In this document: piece after piece, positions 33,724-42,696 of the stretch | Numbering within the stretch: the first letter of the stretch is position 1 | Layout: each line of letters opens with the position of its first letter | Source of the DNA: Burkholderiales bacterium | GTDB lineage: Bacteria > Pseudomonadota > Gammaproteobacteria > Burkholderiales > Burkholderiaceae_C | DNA length: 64,000 nt | Direction of reading: 5' to 3' | Assembly: GCA_028868855.1 (NCBI GenBank) | Contig: JAGWTR010000007.1 | Coordinates: forward strand, 62,001 to 126,000 | Made by a program: the position numbers and the translations under genes | The notes under the pieces: generated by a model | The model's database searches: none | What the model was told of the DNA's origin: nothing | What the model saw: the letters and a program-made list of their open reading frames with translations, nothing else

Positions 33724-35448
33724 ATGGCTGAACCCGCTCTGGCTGAAACTCCCGGATCCCTGACTGGCGTGGCCCGTGTGCTGGTCAATGCCGGCAAGCT
33801 CGACGCCAAAGCAGCGGGCGACTTGACGCGCGCGGCCAAGGAACAAAAGCGCAGCTTCATCAGTGCGCTGATGGCAGCCGGGTCGATTTCGGCCTCGGAC
33901 CTGGCCCAGACCTTGTCCACCTCACTGGCCGTGCCTGTGCTGGACCTGTCGGCCATGGACCTGCAACGCCTGCCCAAGGGTGTGATCGACAGCAAGTTGT
34001 CCACGCAATACCAGGTGGTGGTGGTGTCCAAGCGCGGCAACCGCCTGTTTGTCGCGGGCGCCGACCCGACCGACCAGGAAGCCCTTGAACGCATCAAATT
34101 TGCGACGCAGCTCACGCCGGAGTGGGTCATCGTCGAGCACGACAAGCTCTCACGCCTGCTGGAAGGGCAAACGGCCACGGCCGAAGAGCAACTCAATGCC
34201 CTGACCTCAGGGGACTTCGAGTTCGACATCACCGATGACCTGAACGCCCCCGCGCCGGAAGCCAACGAGCTGTCCGCCGACGTCGAGGACGCCCCGGTCG
34301 TCAAGTTCCTGCAAAAGATGCTGGTGGATGCCATCAACGCACGCGCGTCTGACTTGCACTTCGAGCCCTACGAGCACAACTATCGGGTGCGCTTTCGGGT
34401 CGACGGTGAGTTGCGTGAAATCACCCAGCCGCCCATTGCCATCAAGGACAAGCTGGCCTCGCGCATCAAGGTGATCTCGCGCCTGGACATTGCAGAAAAA
34501 CGCGTGCCGCAGGACGGCCGCATGAAGCTCAAGTTCGGCAGCAAGTCGATCGACTTCCGGGTCAGCACTCTGCCCACCCTGTTTGGCGAAAAGATCGTGA
34601 TCCGGATCCTGGATTCGTCATCGGCCAAGATGGGCATTGAGGCCCTGGGCTACGAGCAGGCCGAAAAAGACCGCTTGATGAATGCGATCCAGCGGCCCTA
34701 TGGCATGGTGCTGGTCACTGGCCCCACCGGCTCGGGCAAGACCGTGTCGCTGTACTCCTGCCTGAACATCCTGAACCAACCCGGCGTGAACATTTGCACC
34801 GTCGAAGATCCGGCCGAAATCAACCTGCCCGGCATCAACCAGGTCAATGTCAACGACCGCGCAGGCCTGACCTTCTCCGCCTCGCTGAAAGCCTTCCTGC
34901 GGCAGGATCCCGATGTCATCATGGTCGGCGAAATTCGCGACCAGGAAACCGGCGACATCGCCATCAAAGCGGCCCAGACCGGCCACATGGTGATGTCCAC
35001 GCTGCACACCAACGATGCGCCCACCACCTTGACTCGGCTGTTGAACATGGGCATTCCGCCCTTCAACATCGCCTCGGCCGTGATTCTCATCACGGCGCAA
35101 CGCCTGGCTCGAAAATTATGTGAAGTTTGCAAGGTCCCTGCCGATTATCCCCGTGAGTCTTTGTTGCGCGGGGGCTTCAAAGAGGAAGACCTGGACGGCA
35201 GCTGGAAGCCTTACAAAGCCATTGGCTGCTCAAGTTGCAACAATGGTTACAAAGGACGGCTCGGCCTTTACCAAGTGATGCCCATTAGTGAAGAAATACA
35301 ACGGATCATTCTCCGACTGGGTACCGCCATGGACATTGCCGAGCAAGCCAAGCGCGAAGGCGTGCGAGACTTGCGAGAGGCAGGCTTGGTCAAGGTCAAG
35401 GCGGGCCTGACGTCATTGGAAGAGGTGATTTCGGTCACCAACGAGTAA
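33724..35448 (+). CDS. pilB: Type IV pilus assembly ATPase PilB
   Basis: Protein of 574 aa. An N-terminal MshEN-type domain (residues 1-150) is followed by the GspE/PilB ATPase: Walker A VTGPTGSGKTVSLYS near residue 335, Asp box and Walker B IMVGEIRDQET, His box GHMVMSTLHTNDAPTTL, and a four-Cys zinc motif made of CEVC and CSSC-type pairs near residues 465-502. It powers pilus extension at the inner membrane base and works with PilC and PilD, encoded next. There is no clear ribosome site before the ATG; a -10-like GATAAT ends five bases upstream. Confidence 0.93.
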   Translation: MAEPALAETPGSLTGVARVLVNAGKLDAKAAGDLTRAAKEQKRSFISALMAAGSISASDLAQTLSTSLAVPVLDLSAMDLQRLPKGVIDSKLSTQYQVVVVSKRGNRLFVAGADPTDQEALERIKFATQLTPEWVIVEHDKLSRLLEGQTATAEEQLNALTSGDFEFDITDDLNAPAPEANELSADVEDAPVVKFLQKMLVDAINARASDLHFEPYEHNYRVRFRVDGELREITQPPIAIKDKLASRIKVISRLDIAEKRVPQDGRMKLKFGSKSIDFRVSTLPTLFGEKIVIRILDSSSAKMGIEALGYEQAEKDRLMNAIQRPYGMVLVTGPTGSGKTVSLYSCLNILNQPGVNICTVEDPAEINLPGINQVNVNDRAGLTFSASLKAFLRQDPDVIMVGEIRDQETGDIAIKAAQTGHMVMSTLHTNDAPTTLTRLLNMGIPPFNIASAVILITAQRLARKLCEVCKVPADYPRESLLRGGFKEEDLDGSWKPYKAIGCSSCNNGYKGRLGLYQVMPISEEIQRIILRLGTAMDIAEQAKREGVRDLREAGLVKVKAGLTSLEEVISVTNE

Positions 35449-35487
35449 GCAGTTCACGATACGCGCGACGCGCCACGGAGTCCACAC

Positions 35488-36705
35488 ATGGCCACGGCAG
35501 CTGCCAAGAAAACGCAAGAGTTTGTCTTCGAATGGGAAGGCAAGGACCGCAACGGCAAGGTCGTGCGCGGCGAAGTACGCTCGGCCGGCGAGGCAGTGGT
35601 CAGCGCCACCTTGCGCCGACAGGGCATCCTGGTGCAAAAGATCAAGAAACGCCGCATCAGCAGTGGCGGCTCGGTCAAACAAAGGGACATCGCCATCTTC
35701 ACGCGCCAGTTGGCCACCATGATGCGCGCTGGCGTGCCGCTGCTGCAGTCGTTCGACATCGTGGGCCGGGGCAGCACCAACCCCCGCGTGACCAAGCTGC
35801 TCAACGACATCCGCTCCGACGTCGAAACCGGCACCAGCTTGTCGGCGGCGTTCCGCAAGCACCCGATGTATTTCGACGCGCTGTACTGCAATCTGGTCGA
35901 AGCTGGCGAAGCCGCCGGTATCCTGGAAGCCTTGCTGGAACGCTTGGCGATCTACCAAGAAAAAACCATTGCCATCAAGCAAAAAATCAAGTCGGCCCTG
36001 ACTTACCCGGTGGCCGTGCTGGTGGTGGCCTTCGTGGTGGTGGCGGTCATCATGATTTTCGTGATCCCGGCGTTCAAGGAAGTGTTCACCTCGTTTGGTG
36101 CTGAATTGCCGGCCCCGACCTTGTTCGTGATGGCCATGTCCGAGATTTTCGTCAAATACTGGTGGGCCATTTTCGGGACCATCGGGGGCGGCATTTACTT
36201 CTTCCTGCAAAGCTGGAAGCGGTCCGAAAAAATGCAAAAGACCATGGACCGCCTGCTGCTAAAGATACCGGTGTTTGGCGATTTGCTGTTCAAGTCGGCC
36301 GTGGCGCGCTGGACGCGCACCCTGTCCACCATGTTTGCGGCGGGCGTACCCTTGGTGGAAGCACTTGACTCGGTGGGCGGTGCTGCCGGCAATGCCGTGT
36401 TTGCCGAAGCCACGGAAAAAATCCAACGCGAGGTGTCCACGGGCACCAGTCTGACCACGGCCATGCAATCGGCGTCCCTGTTCCCGGTCATGGTGCTGCA
36501 AATGGCCTCCATCGGCGAAGAATCCGGCTCGCTGGACCACATGCTCGGCAAGGCTGCCGATTTCTACGAAGAAGAGGTCGACGAAGCCGTCAAGGCCTTG
36601 TCCAGCCTGATGGAGCCCTTCATCATCGTGATCCTGGGCGGCATCATCGGCGGCATCGTGGTGTCGATGTACCTGCCCATCTTCAAGCTCGGCCAGGTGG
36701 TTTAA
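35488..36705 (+). CDS. pilC: Type IV pilus inner-membrane platform protein PilC
   Basis: Protein of 405 aa with two GspF domains, each followed by hydrophobic spans: FTRQLATMMRAGVPLLQSF (first) and WTRTLSTMFAAGVPLVEAL (second). The C-terminal span is MEPFIIVILGGIIGGIVVSMYLPIF-like, with the usual LPIF ending. It forms the platform that PilB turns to add pilin subunits. It follows pilB by 39 bp and precedes pilD by 6 bp. Confidence 0.93.
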   Translation: MATAAAKKTQEFVFEWEGKDRNGKVVRGEVRSAGEAVVSATLRRQGILVQKIKKRRISSGGSVKQRDIAIFTRQLATMMRAGVPLLQSFDIVGRGSTNPRVTKLLNDIRSDVETGTSLSAAFRKHPMYFDALYCNLVEAGEAAGILEALLERLAIYQEKTIAIKQKIKSALTYPVAVLVVAFVVVAVIMIFVIPAFKEVFTSFGAELPAPTLFVMAMSEIFVKYWWAIFGTIGGGIYFFLQSWKRSEKMQKTMDRLLLKIPVFGDLLFKSAVARWTRTLSTMFAAGVPLVEALDSVGGAAGNAVFAEATEKIQREVSTGTSLTTAMQSASLFPVMVLQMASIGEESGSLDHMLGKAADFYEEEVDEAVKALSSLMEPFIIVILGGIIGGIVVSMYLPIFKLGQVV

Positions 36706-36711
36706 GGCTTC

Positions 36712-37572
36712 ATGCAATTTAGCGATCTGCTGGGGTTGTTGACCACCCCCTGGGGCTTGGCCTTGCTGGGCCTGTGCGTGGGCAGCTTCTTGAATGTGGT
36801 CATTCACCGCATGCCGCAAATGTTGGAGCGTCAATGGCGCGCCGACAGCGCGGCCATGCTCGAATTGCCCCACAAGCCAGACGAAGCCCCGCTGACCCTG
36901 TCCAAACCTGCCTCGCGCTGCCCCGCATGCGGCCACGCCATCCGCTGGCACGAAAACATCCCGCTGATCAGTTGGCTGGTCTTGCGCGGCAAATGCTCGT
37001 CCTGCGGAGTCAGTATCTCGGTGCGCTACCCGGTGATCGAACTGTTGACGGCGGCCCTGTTCGCGGCCTGCGGCTGGCGTTTCGGAACACAGCCGGTGGT
37101 GCTGCTGTGGTGCGTCTTCGTGGCGGTCATCGTGGCCGCCTCGGCCATCGACTGGGACACCACCCTGCTGCCCGATGACCTGACCCTGCCCCTGCTCTGG
37201 ATCGGCCTGATCGCCGCCGCCCTCGGTTGGACCACGCTACCCTTGCGTGACGCCCTGTGGGGAGCGGTGGCCGGCTACCTGTCGCTGTGGTCCGTGTACT
37301 GGCTGTTCAAACTCACCACCGGCAAGGAAGGCATGGGCTATGGCGACTTCAAGTTGCTGGCCGCCTTGGGTGCCTGGCTGGGCTGGTCGATGGTGTTGCC
37401 GGTGGTGCTGGCCTCGTCCGTCATCGGCGCCGTGGTCGGCATCGCCATGAAGCTCAACAGCAGCCTGCGTGAAGGCCACTACGTGCCTTACGGTCCCTTC
37501 TTGGGCGGAGCAGGCCTGGCGGTCATGCTGTCCGGCCCCCAGCGGGTACTGGAATGGTTGGGATGGACTTGA
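36712..37572 (+). CDS. pilD: Prepilin leader peptidase/N-methyltransferase PilD
   Basis: Protein of 286 aa. The N-terminal cytosolic loop has the two Cys pairs (RCPACGH and GKCSSCG), the zinc site of the methyltransferase half. The peptidase Asp residues are in [13 protein letters not shown] and in [17 protein letters not shown] (the GxGD motif). Several membrane spans. It trims and N-methylates prepilins and pseudopilins. The 3' end overlaps coaE by 10 bp. Confidence 0.94.
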   Translation: MQFSDLLGLLTTPWGLALLGLCVGSFLNVVIHRMPQMLERQWRADSAAMLELPHKPDEAPLTLSKPASRCPACGHAIRWHENIPLISWLVLRGKCSSCGVSISVRYPVIELLTAALFAACGWRFGTQPVVLLWCVFVAVIVAASAIDWDTTLLPDDLTLPLLWIGLIAAALGWTTLPLRDALWGAVAGYLSLWSVYWLFKLTTGKEGMGYGDFKLLAALGAWLGWSMVLPVVLASSVIGAVVGIAMKLNSSLREGHYVPYGPFLGGAGLAVMLSGPQRVLEWLGWT

Positions 37573-38168
37573 CCATTGGTCTGACCGGCGGCATTGGCAG
37601 TGGCAAATCCACCGTCAGCCAGATGCTGGTAGATCTGGGCGCCCACCTGGTTGATCTGGACGCCATTTCCCGCGCCCTCACGGCGCCCGGCGGCGCGGCC
37701 ATTGAAGCCATCAAGCAACACTTTGGGTCCGATTTTGTCGACGCCCAAGGCGCCATGGACCGTGCCCGCATGCGCGATGCCGTCTTTGCCGACCCCACGG
37801 TACGGGCCCGACTTGAAGCCATCCTCCACCCCTTGATAAGCCAGCACGCCCAGGCCCGTGCCAAACTGGCCCTGCCCGGACAGCACATCGTCTATGACGT
37901 GCCACTGCTGGCAGAGTCGGGCGATCGCTGGAAAAACAAAGTCGACCGCATCCTGGTCGTCGACTGCTCCCCCGAAACCCAGATTGCCCGTGTCATGGCG
38001 CGCTCCGGCTGGCCCCGTGAGGCTGTTGAGAAAGTCCTGGCCCAGCAGGCCCGACGCGAAACTCGCCTCGCCCTGGCCGACCATGTCATCGTCAATGAAG
38101 GCTTGAGCCTGGATGAATTACGCGCCGAGGTCGAGAAGGTCTGGCGCCTGTGGAACAATCCAGCCTGA
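37563..38168 (+). CDS. coaE: Dephospho-CoA kinase
   Basis: Protein of 201 aa. The P-loop is [11 protein letters not shown] at residues 6-16, followed by [16 protein letters not shown], with the Asp of the DxD substrate site, and later [11 protein letters not shown] and [19 protein letters not shown]. It phosphorylates dephospho-CoA in the last step of CoA synthesis. It overlaps pilD by 10 bp, a common arrangement in betaproteobacteria. ATG 37563 gives the usual short N-terminus; ATG 37554 adds three residues. Confidence 0.93.
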   Translation: MDLTIGLTGGIGSGKSTVSQMLVDLGAHLVDLDAISRALTAPGGAAIEAIKQHFGSDFVDAQGAMDRARMRDAVFADPTVRARLEAILHPLISQHAQARAKLALPGQHIVYDVPLLAESGDRWKNKVDRILVVDCSPETQIARVMARSGWPREAVEKVLAQQARRETRLALADHVIVNEGLSLDELRAEVEKVWRLWNNPA

Positions 38169-38171
38169 CCG

Positions 38172-38957
38172 GTGACCCAACTTACCTCAGGTGGCGCGTT
38201 GATTCTGTACGAATACCCCTTCAACGAAAGCATCCGCACCATGTTGCGGCTTGAACATCTGTTCAATCGGCTGACGCTGCTGATCTGGCGCGACACCCCG
38301 GTGGACCACCACTACGCCCTGGCCAGCATCTTTGAAGTGATGGACGTGGCTTCGCGCGCCGACCTGAAAAGCGATCTGCTCAAAGAGCTCGATCGCTACA
38401 AAGCCCAATTCATGGCCTGGCGCGGCAACCCTGCCGTACAAGAAGCCGTGCTCGACCAGGTGCTCGATCGCATTGAAAAGACCCACCAAACGCTTCAGCA
38501 ATTGCCCGGCAAGGCAGGCCAGACACTGGCCGCCAACGACTGGTTGATGAGCATCCGCAGCCGCATCAGCATCCCCGGCGGCACGTGCGAATTCGACCTG
38601 CCCTCCTACTTCGCCTGGCAGCACGAAGCGCCCGCCAAACGGCAGGCCGACCTGCAACAATGGGTCTCGACCCTGACCCCGCTTTCCGACGCGCTCAAGC
38701 TGGTGCTCAGCCTGCTGCGCGACACGGGTCACCCGCACATGGTCGCCGCGCCCGGGGGCTTCTATCAGCAAAACCTGAAGGAAAACAAACCCTTCCAACT
38801 GCTGCGTCTGCGCATCGATCCCAGCCTGGGCCTGGTGCCCGAAATCAGCGGCAACCGCCTGATGCTTGCCATTCGTTTGATGCGGCAAGACATCGAAGGC
38901 AAACTCAAGTTGGCACCCGCAGTGGATGCCGGCTTTGAACTGACACTTTGCGCTTAA
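38172..38957 (+). CDS. zapD: Cell division protein ZapD (FtsZ-bundling)
   Basis: Protein of 261 aa, the length of ZapD (former DUF1342). Typical opening LILYEYPFNESIRTMLRLEHL, then FEVMDVASRADLKSDLLKEL, and IRSRISIPGGTCEFDLPSY in the middle. ZapD binds the FtsZ tail and bundles filaments at the division ring. The gene lies 3 bp after coaE and before yacG, the usual order. GTG 38172 is the frame start; TTG 38199 would give the usual N-terminus more exactly. Confidence 0.92.
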   Translation: MTQLTSGGALILYEYPFNESIRTMLRLEHLFNRLTLLIWRDTPVDHHYALASIFEVMDVASRADLKSDLLKELDRYKAQFMAWRGNPAVQEAVLDQVLDRIEKTHQTLQQLPGKAGQTLAANDWLMSIRSRISIPGGTCEFDLPSYFAWQHEAPAKRQADLQQWVSTLTPLSDALKLVLSLLRDTGHPHMVAAPGGFYQQNLKENKPFQLLRLRIDPSLGLVPEISGNRLMLAIRLMRQDIEGKLKLAPAVDAGFELTLCA

Positions 38958-38962
38958 ACGCC

Positions 38963-39151
38963 ATGAGCGAACCGACCAAGCCCCCGATGGTGCGCTGCCC
39001 CTCGTGCGGCGAAACCGTGCCCTACCGCACCGACAACCCTTACCGACCGTTTTGCAGCAAAGGCTGCAAGGCGATTGACCTCGGAGCGTGGGCCAGTGAG
39101 CAGTTTCGGGTAGAGGCCAAACCACCCGCAGCGGAAGATTTGCCGGACTGA
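38963..39151 (+). CDS. yacG: DNA gyrase inhibitor YacG
   Basis: Protein of 62 aa with the four-Cys zinc finger of YacG: VRCPSCGETVPY and FCSKGCKAIDLGAWASE. In E. coli YacG binds GyrB and inhibits gyrase. ATG 38963 follows the zapD stop closely; a TTG at 38948 would overlap zapD and is less likely. Confidence 0.92.
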   Translation: MSEPTKPPMVRCPSCGETVPYRTDNPYRPFCSKGCKAIDLGAWASEQFRVEAKPPAAEDLPD

Positions 39152-39336
39152 TCCACCGGCGGCCACGATGGCCAGCAACAGCCCTTCTACTGCGATTCTG
39201 GGGGGTTGTCATTTGCGCGCAGGGGCACTATTTTTCATTGTCCGCTCATTGAACGCCCCAACCGGCGCGCAAAAAGAGTCCCTGCAAGACGCCAAGGCCT
39301 GAAGACAGGGCCGATGGCCTCAACAAGTCATCGTCC

Positions 39337-40620
39337 ATGATCAAAATGACGCCATCGGACATCCGACTCGCCATCATTGGCCTGGGTTATGTTGGGCTGC
39401 CACTGGCCGTGGAGTTCGGCTGCCGGCGATCCGTGGTGGGTTTCGACATCAACCAGCGCCGCATCAACGACCTGAAGTCGGGGAATGACTTCACACTGGA
39501 GACCACCCCCGAAGAACTCCAGTCCGCCCGACACCTGACCTACACCACCAACATGGACGATTTGCGTTCATGCAATGTGTTCATCGTGACGGTGCCCACG
39601 CCGATCGATGAACACAAGCGCCCGGACCTCACGCCACTTTTGAAGGCCAGCGAAACCGTCGGGAAGGCTCTGAAAAAGGGCGACATCGTCATCTACGAAT
39701 CAACGGTGTACCCCGGTGCAACGGAGGAAGACTGCGTGCCCGTGCTGGAGAGATTCTCCGGCCTCAAGTTCAACCAGGATTTTTACTGCGGATACAGCCC
39801 AGAGCGCATCAACCCGGGCGACAAGGCGCACCGCCTCCCCAACATTCGCAAGGTCACCTCCGGCTCAACACCCGACATCGCGGACCTCGTCGATGACCTG
39901 TACAAGGAAATCATCACGGCGGGCACGCACAAAGCAGAGAGCATCAAAGTGGCCGAAGCCGCCAAGGTCATCGAAAACACCCAGCGCGACCTCAACATCG
40001 CACTGGTCAATGAGCTGGCGCTTATTTTCAACAAAATGGGCATCGACACGGAAGCGGTGTTGAGGGCAGCCGGCAGCAAATGGAACTTCCTGCCGTTCCG
40101 ACCAGGCCTGGTCGGGGGCCACTGCATCGGCGTCGATCCCTACTACCTGACCCACAAGGCACAGGCGATCGGCTATCACCCCGAGATCATCCTGGCTGGC
40201 CGGCGACTGAACGACAAGATGGGGGCCTATGCCGTCGCGCAGTTGGTCAAAGCGATGATGAAACGCCGCATTCAGGTGGAAGATGCTCGCGTGCTCCTAC
40301 TGGGCCTGGCCTTCAAGGAGAACTGCCCGGATCTTCGCAACACCCGTGTCGTTGACATGGTGGCCGAACTCAAGGAATACCACTGCGAGGTCGATGTGTA
40401 CGACCCGTGGGTGTCTATCGAGGAGGCACAACACGAGTACGGCATCACCCCCGTCACCGCGCTGCAAGCGGGCTTCTACGACGGCGTGATCGTCGCCGTC
40501 GCTCACCAACAGTTCAAGGACATGGGCCCCGCTGCCGTCCGAAAACTCGGCAAGCCAGTGCATGTGATCTACGACCTCAAGTACGTGTTTTCAACCACCG
40601 AAGCCGACCTGCGACTGTGA
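39337..40620 (+). CDS. tviB: UDP-N-acetyl-hexosamine 6-dehydrogenase (TviB/WbpO type)
   Basis: Protein of 427 aa of the UDP-glucose/GDP-mannose dehydrogenase family. The NAD site is [14 protein letters not shown]-like near residue 11 ([18 protein letters not shown]), followed by [27 protein letters not shown], and the catalytic Cys in [12 protein letters not shown] near residue 265. These features mark the TviB/WbpO branch, which oxidises UDP-GlcNAc or UDP-GalNAc to the uronic acid. The next gene is the matching 4-epimerase, so the pair should make UDP-GalNAcA. Start ATG 39337; ATG 39346 is possible. Confidence 0.88.
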   Translation: MIKMTPSDIRLAIIGLGYVGLPLAVEFGCRRSVVGFDINQRRINDLKSGNDFTLETTPEELQSARHLTYTTNMDDLRSCNVFIVTVPTPIDEHKRPDLTPLLKASETVGKALKKGDIVIYESTVYPGATEEDCVPVLERFSGLKFNQDFYCGYSPERINPGDKAHRLPNIRKVTSGSTPDIADLVDDLYKEIITAGTHKAESIKVAEAAKVIENTQRDLNIALVNELALIFNKMGIDTEAVLRAAGSKWNFLPFRPGLVGGHCIGVDPYYLTHKAQAIGYHPEIILAGRRLNDKMGAYAVAQLVKAMMKRRIQVEDARVLLLGLAFKENCPDLRNTRVVDMVAELKEYHCEVDVYDPWVSIEEAQHEYGITPVTALQAGFYDGVIVAVAHQQFKDMGPAAVRKLGKPVHVIYDLKYVFSTTEADLRL

Positions 40621-40622
40621 GC

Positions 40623-41648
40623 ATGAGTGCCTACGAGCAGTTGAAAACCAAGCTGCTGGCCGAACCAAAAACCTGGCTTGTCACCGGTGTGGCCGGCTTC
40701 ATCGGCAGCAACCTGCTGGAATCCTTGCTCAAGCTCGACCAGCGCGTCGTCGGGTTGGACAACTTTGCCACCGGCCATCAACGCAATCTGGACGAAGTGC
40801 AGACCCTGGTTTCAAACCAGCAGTGGATGAACTTCAAACTGATTCGAGGCGACATCCGTGAGCTGGCCGACTGCAAAACGGCGTGCCAAGGGGTGGACTA
40901 TGTGCTGCACCAAGCAGCCCTGGGCAGCGTGCCACGCAGCATTGAGGACCCCATCACCACCAACGCGGCCAACATCACCGGTTTTTTAAACATGCGGGTG
41001 GCCGCGCGTGATGCCCAGGTCAAAAGCTTCACCTACGCCGCCAGCAGCAGCACTTATGGCGACCACCCTGGCCTGCCCAAGGTGGAAGACGTCATCGGCA
41101 AACCGTTGAGCCCTTACGCCGTGACCAAATACGTCAACGAACTGTATGCGGACGTGTTTGCACGCTGCTATGGAACCCCGTCGATCGGCCTGCGCTACTT
41201 CAACGTCTTCGGCCCACGCCAAGACCCCCATGGCGCCTATGCAGCGGTCATCCCCAAATGGACGGCGGCCCTGCTGCAAAACGATCCCGTTCATATCAAT
41301 GGCGATGGCGAGACCAGCCGCGATTTTTGCTATGTGGCCAATGCCGTGCAAGCCAACTTGCTCGCCGCCACGGTGTCAAACACTGAAGCGATGAACCAAA
41401 TCTACAACGTGGCCGTCGGGGACCGCACCACGCTCAACAGGCTGTACAAGTTAATCCGGGACAACCTGGCAGATAAGGGCGTCAGCCCCACTGCACAGCC
41501 GAGCTATCGCGACTTCAGAGCTGGCGACGTGCGGCACAGCCTGGCAGACATCACCAAAGCCAAAACCTTGCTGGGCTACACCCCAAGCCACACCTTGGAT
41601 CAAGGCATCCCAAATGCCATGCAGTGGTATGTGAGCAATTTATCGTGA
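40623..41648 (+). CDS. tviC: UDP-N-acetylglucosamine 4-epimerase (TviC/WbpP type)
   Basis: Protein of 341 aa, an extended short-chain dehydrogenase. NAD loop [14 protein letters not shown] near residue 21; catalytic Ser in [10 protein letters not shown] and Tyr-x3-Lys in YAVTKYVNE; then [19 protein letters not shown]. The pre-Rossmann extension ([18 protein letters not shown]) is typical of TviC/WbpP, which interconverts the 4-OH of UDP-GlcNAc(A). It starts 2 bp after tviB. The frame runs further upstream, but that part overlaps tviB. Confidence 0.88.
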   Translation: MSAYEQLKTKLLAEPKTWLVTGVAGFIGSNLLESLLKLDQRVVGLDNFATGHQRNLDEVQTLVSNQQWMNFKLIRGDIRELADCKTACQGVDYVLHQAALGSVPRSIEDPITTNAANITGFLNMRVAARDAQVKSFTYAASSSTYGDHPGLPKVEDVIGKPLSPYAVTKYVNELYADVFARCYGTPSIGLRYFNVFGPRQDPHGAYAAVIPKWTAALLQNDPVHINGDGETSRDFCYVANAVQANLLAATVSNTEAMNQIYNVAVGDRTTLNRLYKLIRDNLADKGVSPTAQPSYRDFRAGDVRHSLADITKAKTLLGYTPSHTLDQGIPNAMQWYVSNLS

Positions 41649-41899
41649 CCCGGCAACTTTCATGCTGCACGTCGGCTCTCCGACCAGAATCCCCACGGCC
41701 CGGTTGTACCTAGAGCCACCTCTTCTCAGGGCAAGCATATGTGGCACCCGGGCCATTGACACATCACTGGTCGGAGCGGATGCAAGCTGCGCTGTGCCAT
41801 GAAGCCAGTTCTCTCATGTGAAATGCCCGAGCAATTGCAAGGGCCCCTCGGTTGCCTTCCCGATGAAGGCCGGGCCACACCAATAGTCAAAACAAATCA
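41649..41899. other. Intergenic stretch between the UDP-sugar pair and the rubrerythrin promoter
   Basis: About 250 bp with no frame of interest on either strand, no tRNA-like fold and no clear terminator after tviC. The 3' end becomes AT-rich and leads into the promoter at 41900. Confidence 0.5.
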
Positions 41900-41948
41900 A
41901 ATCGATTTAATCGATTGTCTTTGATTATTTGACTCCAAGGCCTACAGT
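41900..41948 (+). promoter_or_regulatory. Rubrerythrin promoter with perfect 17-bp dyad
   Basis: AATCGATTTAATCGATT at 41900-41916 is a perfect odd palindrome centred on 41908. It ends 4 bp before a -35-like TTGATT (41921-41926), which is followed after 16 bp by TACAGT (41943-41948) as -10. An operator just upstream of -35 is where a LysR-type activator such as OxyR acts, and ATCGAT-N3-ATCGAT fits the T-N11-A rule. OxyR is a guess based on the oxidative-stress genes downstream. Confidence 0.55.
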
Positions 41949-42002
41949 CACTTCATCGACAGCAGATCGCTGATCACGTTCCCCGTCAAAAAGGAGTTCC
42001 CC

Positions 42003-42488
42003 ATGGCCAGCCCCTTCCACGACCCCGCATCGGTCACGATCCGGAACCTCGAATCAGCCTTCGCTGGCGAATCGATGGCCCACATCAAGTACCGTTACTT
42101 CGCCAAACTGTGCCGCGAGGCGGGCGACGAAGAGACCGCCAAGGCGTTTGAAGCCACAGCCGACCAAGAGGTGATGCATGCCTTCGGCCACCTGGACCTG
42201 CTCTTCCCCAAGGCCAACATGACGCCCGCCAAGGCCTTGCAGTTCGCCATTGAAGGCGAAACGTATGAATACACCGAGATGTACCCGAGCTTTCGCAACG
42301 CCGCCGTGGCTGAAGGCCATGACGCCGCGGTGAAAGAGATCGACGAGCAGATCGCCGAATCGAAGGAACATGCGGCGCAATTCAAGGCCGTGCTGGACAA
42401 GGCCGCCAAACGCTTTGCCGCGCTGGCCAAAGTGGAGGAGCGCCACGCCAACCACTACCAGGCCGTGTTGGACAAGATCGCCAGCTAA
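42003..42488 (+). CDS. Rubrerythrin, short form without rubredoxin domain
   Basis: Protein of 161 aa with a ferritin-like four-helix diiron domain. Ligand-bearing helices: NLESAFAGESMAHIKYRYFA, TADQEVMHAFGHL, GETYEYTEMYPSFRNAAV, and EEQIAESKEH-like DEQIAESKEHAAQF with KVEERHANHY. It should reduce hydrogen peroxide to water in the cytosol. Classical rubrerythrin (about 190 aa) has a C-terminal rubredoxin domain; here it is missing and the next gene encodes a free rubredoxin. A purine-rich AAGGAG ribosome site precedes the ATG. Confidence 0.92.
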   Translation: MASPFHDPASVTIRNLESAFAGESMAHIKYRYFAKLCREAGDEETAKAFEATADQEVMHAFGHLDLLFPKANMTPAKALQFAIEGETYEYTEMYPSFRNAAVAEGHDAAVKEIDEQIAESKEHAAQFKAVLDKAAKRFAALAKVEERHANHYQAVLDKIAS

Positions 42489-42528
42489 TTAGGTAACAAT
42501 TCACCCCTGTTTTTTGAAAGTTTGAGTC

Positions 42529-42693
42529 ATGAAGACGTACCAATGTGTTGTTTGCGGTTTTGTGTATGACGAGACCCAGGGCCGCCCCGAGGACGGCATC
42601 CCTGCTGGCACCAAGTGGGCCGATGTACCCGACACCTGGGCTTGCCCCGATTGCGGCGTGGGCAAGGCCGATTTCGAGATGATCGAGATTTAA
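42529..42693 (+). CDS. Rubredoxin
   Basis: Protein of 54 aa, the full length of a rubredoxin. The two Fe-binding loops are [12 protein letters not shown] (Cys 6 and 9) and [13 protein letters not shown] (Cys 39 and 42). It is a one-electron carrier between the reductase encoded 3 bp downstream and the rubrerythrin encoded 40 bp upstream. Confidence 0.95.
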   Translation: MKTYQCVVCGFVYDETQGRPEDGIPAGTKWADVPDTWACPDCGVGKADFEMIEI

Positions 42694-42696
42694 GCC

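Noticed and set aside
41649-42002. Small RNA or riboswitch before rubrerythrin
   Set aside because: No stable fold or known motif found beyond the dyad and promoter.
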